Assembly: GCF_030704535.1 (NCBI RefSeq) | Contig: NC_081808.1 | Span: forward strand, 21,207,501-21,271,500 | DNA from: Vitis vinifera | Taxonomy: Eukaryota; Streptophyta; Magnoliopsida; Vitales; Vitaceae | Direction of reading: 5' to 3' | Length of the DNA: 64,000 bases | Shown: positions 54,412 to 64,000 of the stretch, in pieces | How positions within the stretch are numbered: position 1 is the stretch's first letter | Layout: each line of letters opens with the position of its first letter | Position numbers and translations under genes: made by a program | The notes under the pieces: generated by a model | What the model saw: only the letters and a program-made list of their open reading frames with translations | What the model was told of the DNA's origin: nothing | Database searches by the model: none

Positions 54412-54934
54412 AAGAACAAATTTGTAGAAATAATTGATTTAGGGGAGCAGAAGGTGGAGGGCTTTCTACGATTGCCTCTAAGAGCTCGAAAAAACTTTGC
54501 CCATTTTTCTGGTCTTCATATTGCATATAAGGAAAATGTCTAATAGCACATTCAACTACCACCATGCCTAGACTCCAAATATCACTGTTGTAGTTGCTAG
54601 TGTTGCCTTTAATTCTCTCAGACCGAAAAAAAAAAAAAAAAAACAAAACAAAACAAAAACAAAAATGTTTATCATCATACTTCAAATTCTGGAACGTATA
54701 GCATGCATGAGACTACAAGAGTTTGAACCATAATTAATCTAACCACATACTGATATGTAATTATCAGCCCCAACAAATGTGTCCCTCGAACCCATTAATT
54801 AATCAAAGCATAGCACTCACACCAAAATCTATGATATTTACTTCATCTTTGTGGTTTACCAGTAGGTTGGATGGTTTTATGTCCTTATTAATTACTTGTC
54901 TTTCATGGTGCAAGTACATAAGACCTTGTAAACC
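54412..54934 (-). pseudogene. MAP kinase kinase fragment (MKK6-like), broken
   Basis: Two former exons remain. The first (54934 to about 54735) encodes [44 protein letters not shown], then a frameshift and stop, then GSRDTFVGADNYIS; the second (about 54618-54412) encodes [26 protein letters not shown] and [17 protein letters not shown]. These are kinase subdomains VIb-IX of plant MKKs, closest from memory to MKK6. The catalytic loop reads NKD where MKKs have HRD, and DFG is intact. A poly-T stretch and acceptor lie between the two parts, so the intron was kept, which means capture at DNA level and not through mRNA. The N-lobe and the C-terminal end are missing. Confidence 0.8.
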
Positions 54935-55819
54935 CTGGAAATTGAAAGATCATGTATTTGAATCAGAAAGATTTCTTCACTATTGCATGGGCTTCAATAT
55001 TCCAACTAAACATTCAAAATCAATGAAAGGAATTTAGGTGCAATACAAAATCTTACTATAAAAAACAATGAAAAAAATGATTATTGTGATACTGAGGTCT
55101 GCCAATCTAATAGTGTTGTTTGTTTGTAAAAATTTTCAACTTTCCAATTATGAAGAATTTAGGTGCATACTAGGAATCTAATTTAAGTAGTGCGGTGAAG
55201 TAGGATATAGAAGTCTATAGATTAAGTTGTTCAAAATCAAAGAACTTGGACCTTAGAAACAATGAAGAATTCAGAAAATACAAAACGATAAGAGAAAGAA
55301 AAATGTCAATTGGTCGTGCCTCAAAAATTCAAAGCATGTCTTCCACAAGATCCAATGGTAATAACACTTGATTCCTAGTATGCCTACCATGCACAAACAA
55401 ATCCATTTGATGTGCCTGCCATACATGATAAGCTAGCATTCTGGATCAACAGTTACAATGCCAGCATAATGCATGTGCTGTAAGATATCTAAAGCCATGC
55501 CAAAAAAAAAAAAAACGGGACAATATAACATATGGCAATCTAAGTGCATGGTTTTTACTAACTTTTAGATGTTTCTACAACATGGGTTGCCTTCCACGTA
55601 GAAGAAGTTGTTGGGATTATTAAACAAGGTAAGTCAAAAGTACATTGTCCTAAATAAGAAAAGAAAACCAAACATTAGACATTGAGCAACTGATCATTTA
55701 GATCTATACACTTAGAATAAACTAGTACTAATACACTCACAACTGATGACTTCTTCTATCCAAACTTATTTTGCTAACTTAAGATGTCACTATTTTGGTC
55801 CACAAATGAAGTTTCGAGG

Positions 55820-56340
55820 CTTCACACAGGTAGTACCCAAGTTTAACTAAGATAGTACCTAAGGTTGGTTAAGGTAGTACCTAAGTTTTACTAAGGTAGT
55901 ACCTAAGGTACAATCACCACTATATCAAAAGTGCACATAATGTCATGCTTTAATGTTCACAAATGAAGTAAGTAATATCCACAAATGAAGTAAGTAATAT
56001 CCACAAATGAAGTAAGTAATATCCACAACTGAAGTTTCAAGGTTTTACATAGGCAATACCTAAGTCTAACTAAGGTAGTAACTAAGGTAGATTAAGCAAG
56101 TACGGGTTACTAAGGTAGTACCTAAGGTACAGTCACCACTATATCAAAGGTGCACATAATGTTATGCTCTAATGTACACAAATGAAGTTTTGAGGCTTCA
56201 CATAGGTAGTACTCAAGTTTAACTAAGGTAATACCTAAGATCGGTTAAGATAGATTCTAAGGTAGATTAAGTACCTAAAGGTTAATAAGGTAGTACCTAA
56301 AGGTTACTAAGGTAGTACCTAAGGTACAATAAATACTAAA
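55820..56340. repeat. GGTAGTACCTAAG minisatellite with triplicated block, right-arm copy
   Basis: aaggtagtacctaag units recur along with a larger block (cacaaatgaagtttcgaggcttcacatagg ... caccactatatcaaaagtgcacataatg) at about 55803, 56022 and 56180. A 21-bp tract tccacaaatgaagtaagtaata is repeated three times at about 55979-56035. This is the inverted counterpart of the left-arm array, expanded. Confidence 0.75.
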
Positions 56341-57235
56341 GAACAATAAATGAAAATTAATTACCTTCAAATTTCGGGTAGGGGTTAGGGAAAAATGAGA
56401 TAGAATGACAGAAAGATAAGACATTTTTTTGTGGAAGCCAATATTTTGGATTTCAACTTTCTCTTTGGGTACACTCTACTATAGCAATATCTGAATCATA
56501 GTTTCGCCTATTGAAGCCTGCTTTTAACTGGACATTCTTAAGATGGAGTGTTCCATTTGGTTGCTAAGAAAGTAGATAAAAAAGAAAAATGTAGGTTGGA
56601 GTTTTGGATTAAGGGTTTCTTTTCTCAAATCAGAGAAATTTTGGATGGGTTTTGGGATTGTCTGGGTAATGAAGCCAAGAGAAAGAGAGAAATGTTCCCA
56701 ACCTTTAAGATGAAGAAGTTTCAGATTTGGGAAATTTGAGATGGTTCCTGGGTTGAGTGTTTTTTATGTTTCAGATTTGAGAAGTTTCATATTCTTGGAG
56801 AAGATATAAATATGTAGATTGGAGTTTTAAGGGTTTCTTTTTTGAAATGAGAGAAATTTTGGATTTGAGAAGTAGTCTCTCTAGTTCGATTAGGTGAGGA
56901 TGTGCAGAAAGATGAGAGAAAATGTTCCCAAATGAGAAAGAGGAAAAAAAAATTTATTTGGGAAATAAGAGGTGTTGTCAGGTCAAGTATTTTTTGAGAA
57001 CTTTCGGATTCTAATTTTTGTGTCTTGTTTAATTTCAAAAAGTCTTGTTGACATGGAAGTTGACTCATTGATGACATGGAGACATTGAGGGGCAATCTAG
57101 GAAGAGAAAATGTAAACAAGACATAGTGCATGAAGACGATAATATTTTCCCCATTAATAAGGAAATCTCATATTTCATATACTTAGGGTTCCAAAAGCAT
57201 ATGATTTTCTTATCACATACTGAAAACACAAGTTT

Positions 57236-57984
57236 CCTTTGTTTTTTTGGTGACGATACAATGGAGGCGCTGAGCATCCAACATTTTTTGTGACAATGCA
57301 TTATTTGTTATTGTTGATGATTTTTAAAAGAAAAATCAAGTGATTGTCCAAAAATCACTTTGAATCATCTAGACTTTTAAAATTTATTTTCAAAAATAGT
57401 TAAATACTTATTACTTGTTTGAAAAATATTTTAAAAATAGTTTTTTAAAACATTTATAAAAAAAAAAAATTTAGAACCATTTTTAAAATTAGTCTTTGGT
57501 ATTTTTAAAAATAAAATTGAGTTTGAAAACTGAATTTTAAAAAACCGTTTTGTAGACCCCTTAAAACTAAAATAAAAATAAAAATGGGGGAGGAGTTTTT
57601 TTTGGGGGCCGGAGGGGAGCATCTCGAAATAAAGAGGTTCAGGTATTATTTCTACAGGTTGATTCTTCCATGTTCGTGCCATCTTATTGTGTTTTATGGA
57701 TATCTTGAGATTCTATTTTGGTGTTCGAATGCGTTTGTTGGGGACCCTCATTTGTTTTTATGGAACTTTGAGCTTGCTTGCATTTGCATTATGCTTGATC
57801 CATAACCTGTTTTATGTCCTCTGTTTTGAGGTTTCATGTGAGATATCGGCATTTAAGTATTGATTTCGTTTTGAAATCATTTGAAATCTGCTTTGGCTTT
57901 TTCCTATGTCTAAGTTCATGGATTGATCGATGAAATGAGGTTTGTGAGGGTTCGTTTGGTTCCATTACTTGTGTTATGTTTGCC
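57236..57984. other. Intergenic DNA next to the MCTP fragment
   Basis: AT-rich to 57.58 kb, then a short G-rich block (ggggccggagggg, 57604). No gene motif. Confidence 0.35.
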
Positions 57985-58505
57985 GTCTCCCCCTATGTTG
58001 CCATGTCTCCCACCACAGTTTGAATCCTTCCAGCCACACTTCTAAGCCTGTCATATCTCATCATCACTACATCTTGAGGCTTAGACGTAGGGAAAGTGTC
58101 AAACTCTTCATCTAGTTCATCTCGGTGAACTGCTTCTACCCATGAAAGCTCAGTATCCGTGTGTGGAGGATGTCTCGGCCTGAACTGGTAGTTCCATATC
58201 CCGACTAGAAACATGTAAAGGAAGATGGTTGGGAGTATCAATTCTGGGTAGCAGATCAATATGGAAAACACAACGTGAACTAGAGCTGAAGTGACAGGGT
58301 TCTTCCATTGACAGACTTCACCAAGCCGCCTACTCATAGAGATCATACCAGAAAACAGAAACACAATTATGAAGAAGTTAGCTTTGCTTCTTCTCATGCT
58401 CCATATGCAGGAACCCACATTCAGCATGTACTCCACAACCTCTTCCCATAACGGTGGCTCAGCGCAGCCAAGCCTCACTGCCACAATGCTCATGGCCATC
58501 TCCTC
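57985..58505 (-). pseudogene. MCTP/FTIP (C2-domain transmembrane protein) C-terminal fragment
   Basis: A frame open for 170 codons encodes RLGCAEPPLWEEVVEYMLNV, WSMRRSKANFF, VCQWKNPVTSALVHVVFSILICYPELILPTIFLYMFLVGIWNYQFRPRHPPH, EEFDTFPTSKPQDVVMMRYDRLRSVAGRIQTVVGDMAT and then a TAG where the family has Gln. This is the phosphoribosyltransferase C-terminal (PRT_C) region of plant MCTPs, which tether ER to plasma membrane at plasmodesmata. All C2 domains and the final membrane hairpin are missing. Sequence on either side is unrelated to MCTP, so it is a transposed or truncated piece. Confidence 0.85.
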
Positions 58506-59017
58506 CATAATGCCTGTACATATCACCTCCCTTCAGGACCCAGCTTCCTCATTTCCTTTCCCCATCACCTTTTCTCTCTCTATCATCAAGCCCACCATGC
58601 CCACCTTCATACCCATTGAACCCGTGTTCCTTTCATCACCCGTGCCTCTCCATCAAATCCAAACACCCTCACATGCACCCTTCGTGCCTATCATGCTTGT
58701 TCCTCACCCATACTAATCCCCACATCCCACTTCTCTCTCTATATTATCACCATACCCATACCATGCTCGTTTTCCATCAGCCAAAACCCTCCCATACCCA
58801 TCAAACATCTCTCTCACCGTGCCTTATCCATTCCATTCGTCTTCATACCCATTTCCCTCACACTCCTGGATTCCCATGCAAACGATGTCCCATGCGCAAG
58901 GCCACCTCCATCACGCCACATCCATTTCATACTCGTCTTTCCCATACCCGCGGACATCTCTCACTCACCATCTTTCCATTCCTGCCAAACTCACAAAACC
59001 CTCATTCTTGGTGAGGA

Positions 59018-59439
59018 TGGACTCCCGGAAGCATGGCGATTTCTCCCTCACGAGCCCCCTTGGAGGCGGTCGCCCTGGGAGAGTGAAGAGAAAGGGCTTG
59101 AAGGTGGCTGCCAAGAAGGCTGCTGGTGGAGCTGATGATGCCCGGTTGGAGAGGTGGGCTGTGAGGGAGTTTGGAGCCTTTGGGCTTGCCCATGGTGATG
59201 GATTTGGGTTTGGGTTGGAACCCAGCCCAAGCATGTTGAAGGAAGGCAATGTTTTCTCCAATAAGTGGGCTGTGATGGAGTTTGGAGTCTTAGGCTTGCC
59301 CATGGTGATGGGTATGGGTTTAAGTTGGAGCCCAGGCCCAAAGTTGCTGATGAAGGGCGTCATTGCTCCTCAAGCCAATCACTCTCATGGCCCATGCCCA
59401 TTTCAGGATAGCCCATTTGGCTACTTCATTTCCAAATAA
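59018..59439 (+). other. Open frame with an internal ~120-bp duplication, unknown
   Basis: From ATG 59018 a 140-codon frame reads [34 protein letters not shown]... and contains two copies of a segment ([33 protein letters not shown] and [33 protein letters not shown]) from a DNA duplication at about 59150-59250 and 59265-59360. The DNA is GC-richer than its surroundings. No family is recognised; it may be non-coding DNA of the neighbouring retroelement. Confidence 0.3.
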
Positions 59440-59699
59440 GTTTTTAAACTTCTAATCTAGTAATTTATTAATTTATTCATTCATTTTTATTTTTATCTTA
59501 TTTTATTTTTACCAATTTAATTAACTCAACTTAAAGACAATTAAAAGAAGGTTGAATATCCTTTTCAAAACTTAAAATAATTCATATATTATCTTCTCTT
59601 CCTTAGTTGCACATGATCATCCTATGTGAAAATCCTTATACAATTAGATTATGTTGATCTCAATGAATCTTCTACATTCCGAACTAAATCTTATTTTCA

Positions 59700-60950
59700 A
59701 AACTTAGATCCTTAAGCAATTTTTCAAAAACCCTACTTTCAAATTTAATTTTCAATCCCAAAAATTCCACTATTCATTCTTGTTCTTTTAAATATTATTT
59801 TCACTAATTAGTATTATTATCCCATATTTATTTAATTATTTAAAGCTCAATTCTTCAAAAATCCTACGTCCCAAATTTAATTTTCAATCTTGAAATTCAT
59901 ACTATTCAATTTCGCTCGTCTAAACATTATGATTGTTAATTATTATTATTATTTCGTATGTATCTATTTATCACTTTTTAAAAATCTCATTCATTAAAGT
60001 CTAATTCTAATTCTTCAAAAATCCAACGTCCCAATTTTAATTTTCAATCTCGAAATTTATACTATTCAATTTCACTCGTTTAAATATTATGATTGTTAAT
60101 TATTATTATTATTTCGTATGTATCTATTTATCACCTTTTAAAAATCTCAGTCATTAAAATTTAATTCTAATCCCACGTTCAAATCTAATTTTCAATCTCA
60201 AAAATTTCCACTATTCAATTTCATTCATTTAAATATTGTGTTTGTTAATTATTACTATTATTTCGTATGTATTTATTTATTCTCTTTTAAAAGCCTCATT
60301 CATTAAAATCCAACTCTTCAAAAAAATCCAACATCCTAATTTAATTTTCAATCTCAAAAATTATACTATTCATTTTTTATTCGTTTAAATATTATTTTCG
60401 TCAATTAGCATTATTATTCCATATTTATTTATTTATTCCAATCATAAAAGTTCAATTCTTCAGAACTCGACTTCCAAATTTAATTTCCAGTCTCAAAAAC
60501 ACCACCGTTCATGTCCCGTTGTTTAATGACTATTCTCGTTATTAATGTTATCTCATCCATTTATTTATTCAATTATTCATATATCAAATATCTCATCTCT
60601 AAATAATTTCTTAAATTTTCGATCTCTAAGTTTAATCTCCAATCTCTAAAAATTCCATCTTTTGCAATTATTTACCTGATCTTTATTATTTCATCATCGT
60701 TATTATTCCATTTGTTTACTTATTCACTCATCCCCTTATCCACTTGTTTAAAATGCCCCCTCTAAATAATTCTTCAAATTTCCAAATCTCTAAATTCAAC
60801 TTCCAATTTCCAAAATTCCAGTCTTCGTGATTATTTATGCAATCATTATTATTTTCGTCATTTTACTCATTTATTTATTTAGTTGTTCGTTCATTTAAAA
60901 TTCTGTCCCTAAGTAATTCATCAAATTTCCAATCCCTAAGTCCAATTTCC
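59700..60950. repeat. Degenerate tandem repeat, about 155-bp period
   Basis: The words tccaacgtcccaatttaattttcaatctcgaaat and tattcaatttcactcgtttaaatattatgattgttaattattattattatttcgtatgtatctatttatc recur about every 150-160 bp from 59.7 kb, becoming less similar to the right. Composition is strongly AT- and pyrimidine-rich. Confidence 0.65.
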
Positions 60951-61599
60951 AATTTCCGAAACCCCTAACTTCCGCAATTATTTACCCAATCATTATTACT
61001 TCATCATCATTATTCCATTCATTTATTTAGAATCCCGTCTTTAAATAGTTCCTCAAAATTCCGATTTCCAAATTTAGTTATCTGAAATTCCAAATTCTCT
61101 AATTTTCGAACTTAATTTTCAGTTTCCCATACTCCAATTCTCGTATTTTACCCCGTCACTTATTACTACCATCATCACTATTATTTTATTTATCATTTCT
61201 AAAAATTCTACCTTCGAATGATTTCCAAGATTTCCAATTTTTATAATTCAATTTCTATAGTTTCTACTTCTCAAATAACCTTCAATTCTGATTTCTTTCA
61301 AAATTTAATTTCCAAGATCCCAATTTTCATAATTTAATTTTTTTTCTTTTTTAAAAAAAAATCCCGAACTCTCAAATCATTTTCAAGATTCTAATCTCTT
61401 TCAAATTTAATTTCTAAAATCCTCATTCTCACACTTAATTTCTAAAAGTCGGATCTTCAAATAAACTCTAAAAACTCCAATTTTCAAGTAAATCTTCGAG
61501 ACTCCAATTTTTCAAATAAATTTCAAAAATCTAATTTTCTCTCAAATAGTTTTAATTTCACTCTGGTTTTCAAACAATCTTCTGCTCCTCTTGATTTTA

Positions 61600-62243
61600 A
61601 TAAGCATGAATGAATTTTTCATAATTCCAAAATAATGGAATATGTGACATTAATTCATGCAAAATATACGAGCTTTGGTGGGGGCCCAACATGAGTGACC
61701 TTATGATTGATGGATTGATTGTTTGATTTGATTATCATATATGATTGATTTATCCTACTCTTTGACATGTCTGAGATTATTCCTAAATTGTGCACTAACC
61801 CTCTCTATTGATAGCGTATGGTGGCTCGTTGCCTAGGTATGTACCCATTTTCCCTCTAATCATTGTCTATGTATGTCTCGATTCTCACATGTGCATGATT
61901 TATTCTGGGTATTCATTGATTTACTCATCCATTGTCATGATTGCTTCAATTTTATTAATAGAGATCAGACTTAGGGACTTAGAGGGGTGCTACAGTTTTT
62001 GTCGTACCTTTCCGATAAATAACCGGACCTCCGAACCCTATCCGGTTTTTCGTAGATCACCTTTTCCAAAATAAGGAGTCACACTTAAGGTTTTTCTTTC
62101 TTATTTTGTTTATCCTTTTAAAATAAAATAAAAATAAGTGGCGACTCCAAGTCAATTTTCTTAATCAATAAAATCATTTTTCAAAATAAAAATCGAGTTC
62201 GCCATCGAGTGGGAAACGCATGAGCCGAAATGCGGGGTCCACA
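61600..62243 (+). mobile_element. 3' end of a large Gypsy-type LTR
   Basis: The stretch ends in gggaaacgcatgagccgaaatgcggggtccaca (62210-62243), with aaataagtggcgactccaag at about 62134 and aaataaggagtcacacttaaggtttttc at about 62070. This is the characteristic end region of large Gypsy (Tat/Ogre-like) LTRs in eudicots and closes with CA. cattt follows as a possible 5-bp target duplication. Its partner LTR, the 5' border and an internal domain were not found, so it is a solo or truncated LTR whose left limit could extend through the AT-rich repeats to about 59.4 kb or further. Confidence 0.55.
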
Positions 62244-62249
62244 CATTTT

Positions 62250-63500
62250 TATTCTCAAATACAATAAAAACATGTTTTGTTGGTTGATTGAATGCTACTT
62301 GGATTAGTAGCATGAGGTCTCTGTCCCTTCTTCTCGTAATCGTTTTTTTCTTGCTTTTAATTTATTTATTTTTCTCTTATTTCCTTCTCTTTGTTCCACT
62401 TCGAAGTCCCCATTTAGTTAGGTATACCAAAATGTTTTCAACCGAAACCTCCTTCCATACTCCATACCCACAAAAGGAGATACAAAAAAAAAATGTTGGG
62501 ATGGGAGGAGAGAGAGAGAAAGCAAAATGCAAAAAAGCTTATCTCTACCTGCTCCTATATACATAACTAAATGGGGAAAACTTCACTCAAGCTCCATCAT
62601 ATAACAATTGAAAACAAATGCTTAAATCATTGTCCCACATTACACAAATGTAAAAGAAATACTTTTATGTTGTTCTATGAAATGTTTTTTAGTGTTTTAT
62701 ATGTTCTCGAGAACAAAAACCGGTTTTTAGAAACACTTTTTAAACATGTCCCTTGTTTTTATAAGAAAGTGTTTTCAAGTATTATAATGTGCTTCTACAT
62801 TATCATAAATATTATTTACATATTTTTTAAATTTATATTTGAACACTAACACTATGTTTGATTCCAAGAAAATACTAAATAAAAACAAATAGAAAAAAAT
62901 GATTTTCTTTTGGTTTTACAATGCAAAAATAAAATCAAATCAAATTTTTTCAAATTTTTTAATCTTTATATGGAACTATTAAAATAAATGAAATAACTAT
63001 AAAATAATATATAACATTATTAAAAATAATAAAATTAAATATAAAAATAATTTATTAACTTAAAAAAAAATTCTTTCATATTTTTTATCTTTTACTTTTT
63101 CTCTGTTGTGCTTGGTTTATGAGAAAATGAATTGGAAGAAAATTTTAATTTTTATGTATTGATTTTATGAAATTAAATTAAAAATAAAATCAACATCACA
63201 CTTTTTGTTGCCTCTAGCAAGTTGTAATCGATCCTTGGCAGGCCTTTAAAATATAAAAACATGAAGGAAAGTAGAGTGAACGGACCGGACCGTCAATCAT
63301 AGCTCAAACACCGAGTTGGGCTTCATGGACTGGAGCCAGGTTGAGCCCAATAATCCAGCAATGTTTCATTGGGTATTTTAACTTGTAACCAATCTGCGTC
63401 CGTCTCCTCCCACAAAACCCCACTCTTTCGATTGCCTTGTCTTCAAACAAGGTGTTGCGAGTTCGAAATCCACATCAAATATCACGCGCAGGTAGACCAG
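62250..63500. other. Intergenic DNA before the RanBP2 zinc-finger gene
   Basis: A Tourist-like remnant is possible at about 62852-63130 (ctatgtttgattccaagaaaa against the inverted ttggtttatgaga). aggcccaat/tgggctt motifs at 63317 and 63342 could be site II elements of the downstream gene. No other feature. Confidence 0.35.
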
Positions 63501-63510
63501 CAGCAACGAC

Positions 63511-63676
63511 ATGGGCGAAGGCAGAGAGGGAGATTGGGAGTGCAGCGGATGCAGAAACAGAAACTACGCCTTCAGATCCTTCTGCAACCGATGCAAGCAG
63601 CCTCGCCTCCTCGTCGACACCAAAACCCCCGCCGATTCCAAATGGCTTCCTCGCATCGGAGATTGGATCTGCACCG
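63511..63676 (+). CDS. RanBP2-type zinc-finger protein, first exon (partial gene)
   Basis: From ATG 63511 the exon encodes MGEGREGDWECSGCRNRNYA, FRSFCNRCKQPRLLVDTKTP and ADSKWLPRIGDWICT before a GT donor at 63677 (phase 1). The first finger, W-x-C-x2-C-...-N-...-C-x2-C (DWECSGCRNRNYAFRSFCNRC), is a complete RanBP2 zinc finger, and GDWICTG starts a second. Plant proteins of this type have two to three fingers and bind single-stranded RNA; Arabidopsis relatives are about 270 aa. The exon is only 55 codons, so it is easily missed by simple frame searches. The rest lies beyond 64000; 63677-64000 is intron. The longer overlapping frames at 63369-63823 are shadows. Confidence 0.85.
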
Positions 63677-64000
63677 GTTAGCTCTCTTTTCTTTCTTTTC
63701 TTTTTTCTTTTTTTCTCTCCCTCTATGTGTTTGTTTTGGAATTTTGAGTTTTGTGGGATTTATTGGACAAGGTTGCATCCACGGGATCTGTTGATTTGGA
63801 TGGTGTTGTTTTTGTGGAATTAGAGTTTTAGGGTTTTGAGTGTTTCGAGACTTGTTTTGCCGCAAACCCAAATGAAGGATTTGATCGTGCTTAATCTTCT
63901 GTTTCCAATTCTAGGTGAATCTTTTTTGTCTTCAAAATGATTGTAACAGTAAAAATTAAATGATTCTTGAAAATTGTTCCCACTGTCGGAAATGAAATAG

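Larger units (their letters stand above)
51659..57235. mobile_element. Inverted-repeat-bordered element carrying host gene fragments (Pack-TIR candidate)
   Basis: The left arm (51659 to about 52430, resuming at 53440-53560) is repeated in reverse at about 55790-57235. Matching landmarks run in order: gacttgtgttttca (51663) against the complement of tgaaaacacaagttt (57221), ccctattaatggggaaaatatta, a tctccaagtcaacaacaagtcagcttcc-like stretch, cttctcaaatctgaaacataaaaaa (52118 against 56757), and the ggtactacctaagg minisatellite with its aacttcatttgtgga border. The centre holds broken copies of an RNase H1 N-terminal-like domain and a MAP kinase kinase. No transposase was seen. Long arms and captured genes suggest a Pack-MULE or similar, but no clear 9-bp target duplication was found. 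The left arm is interrupted by the second ATATCG element. Confidence 0.6.

Noticed and set aside
58369..59014. Pro/Ser/His-rich plus-strand frames
   Set aside because: They are the antisense of the MCTP fragment or low-complexity ccca/tctc sequence, with no domain.
63369..63871. Long frames on both strands at the right end
   Set aside because: The RanBP2 zinc-finger exon in a third frame explains this sequence; the longer frames are shadows.

Overview
This is a stretch of a nuclear plant genome. It is AT-rich and gene-sparse, its genes carry spliceosomal introns, and it holds many decayed transposons. The proteins (filament-like plant protein, SAUR, a membrane-anchored GH9 glucanase, TAF14b/YAF9-type YEATS protein) are those of a eudicot. 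The repeat types are compatible with grapevine (Vitis) or a relative, but that species guess is inference and was not tested.

Layout, left to right. (1) 1-2080: first exon, minus strand, of a secreted methionine sulfoxide reductase A (MSRA5 type); the other exons lie beyond the left edge. (2) 3939-5548: complete two-exon gene for 60S ribosomal protein L8 (uL2), minus strand. (3) 5.9-16 kb: transposon-rich desert with a 1.55-kb Tourist-like inverted-repeat element, an LTR remnant, a decayed Copia RT/RNase H fragment, an ATATCG-ended element with tRNA-like promoter boxes, and a tandem repeat. (4) 18031-23764: complete five-exon filament-like plant protein gene, plus strand, 1106 aa in my model, whose last intron appears to use a GC donor. 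(5) 28277-28591: intronless SAUR gene, minus. (6) 34238-36325: six-exon YEATS-domain gene (TAF14b/YAF9/GAS41 type, 273 aa), minus. (7) 37850-41756: two-exon coiled-coil protein of unknown function (344 aa), minus. (8) 45028-47703: six-exon membrane-anchored GH9 endo-1,4-beta-glucanase (526 aa), minus. (9) 48.4-62.2 kb: the most unusual part. It holds a ~200-bp dyad-rich tandem repeat, a broken MULE transposase gene, a complete 355-bp TRIM retroelement, a ~5.6-kb inverted-repeat-bordered element carrying broken pieces of two host genes (an RNase H1 N-terminal-like domain and a MAP kinase kinase), a second ATATCG/tRNA-like element nested in one of its arms, an MCTP/FTIP C-terminal gene fragment, and an LTR end of a large Gypsy-type retrotransposon with ~155-bp degenerate tandem repeats before it. 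(10) 63511-64000: first exon of a RanBP2-type zinc-finger gene, plus strand, running off the right edge.

The intact genes are unrelated housekeeping, growth and cell-wall genes, as usual for plants; there is no operon-like logic. The most interesting part is the nested gene-capturing transposon cluster at 49.6-57.3 kb, together with the two copies of a TIR-like element that carries tRNA-type A and B boxes. All coordinates and splice sites were read by eye; no alignment or database search was run.
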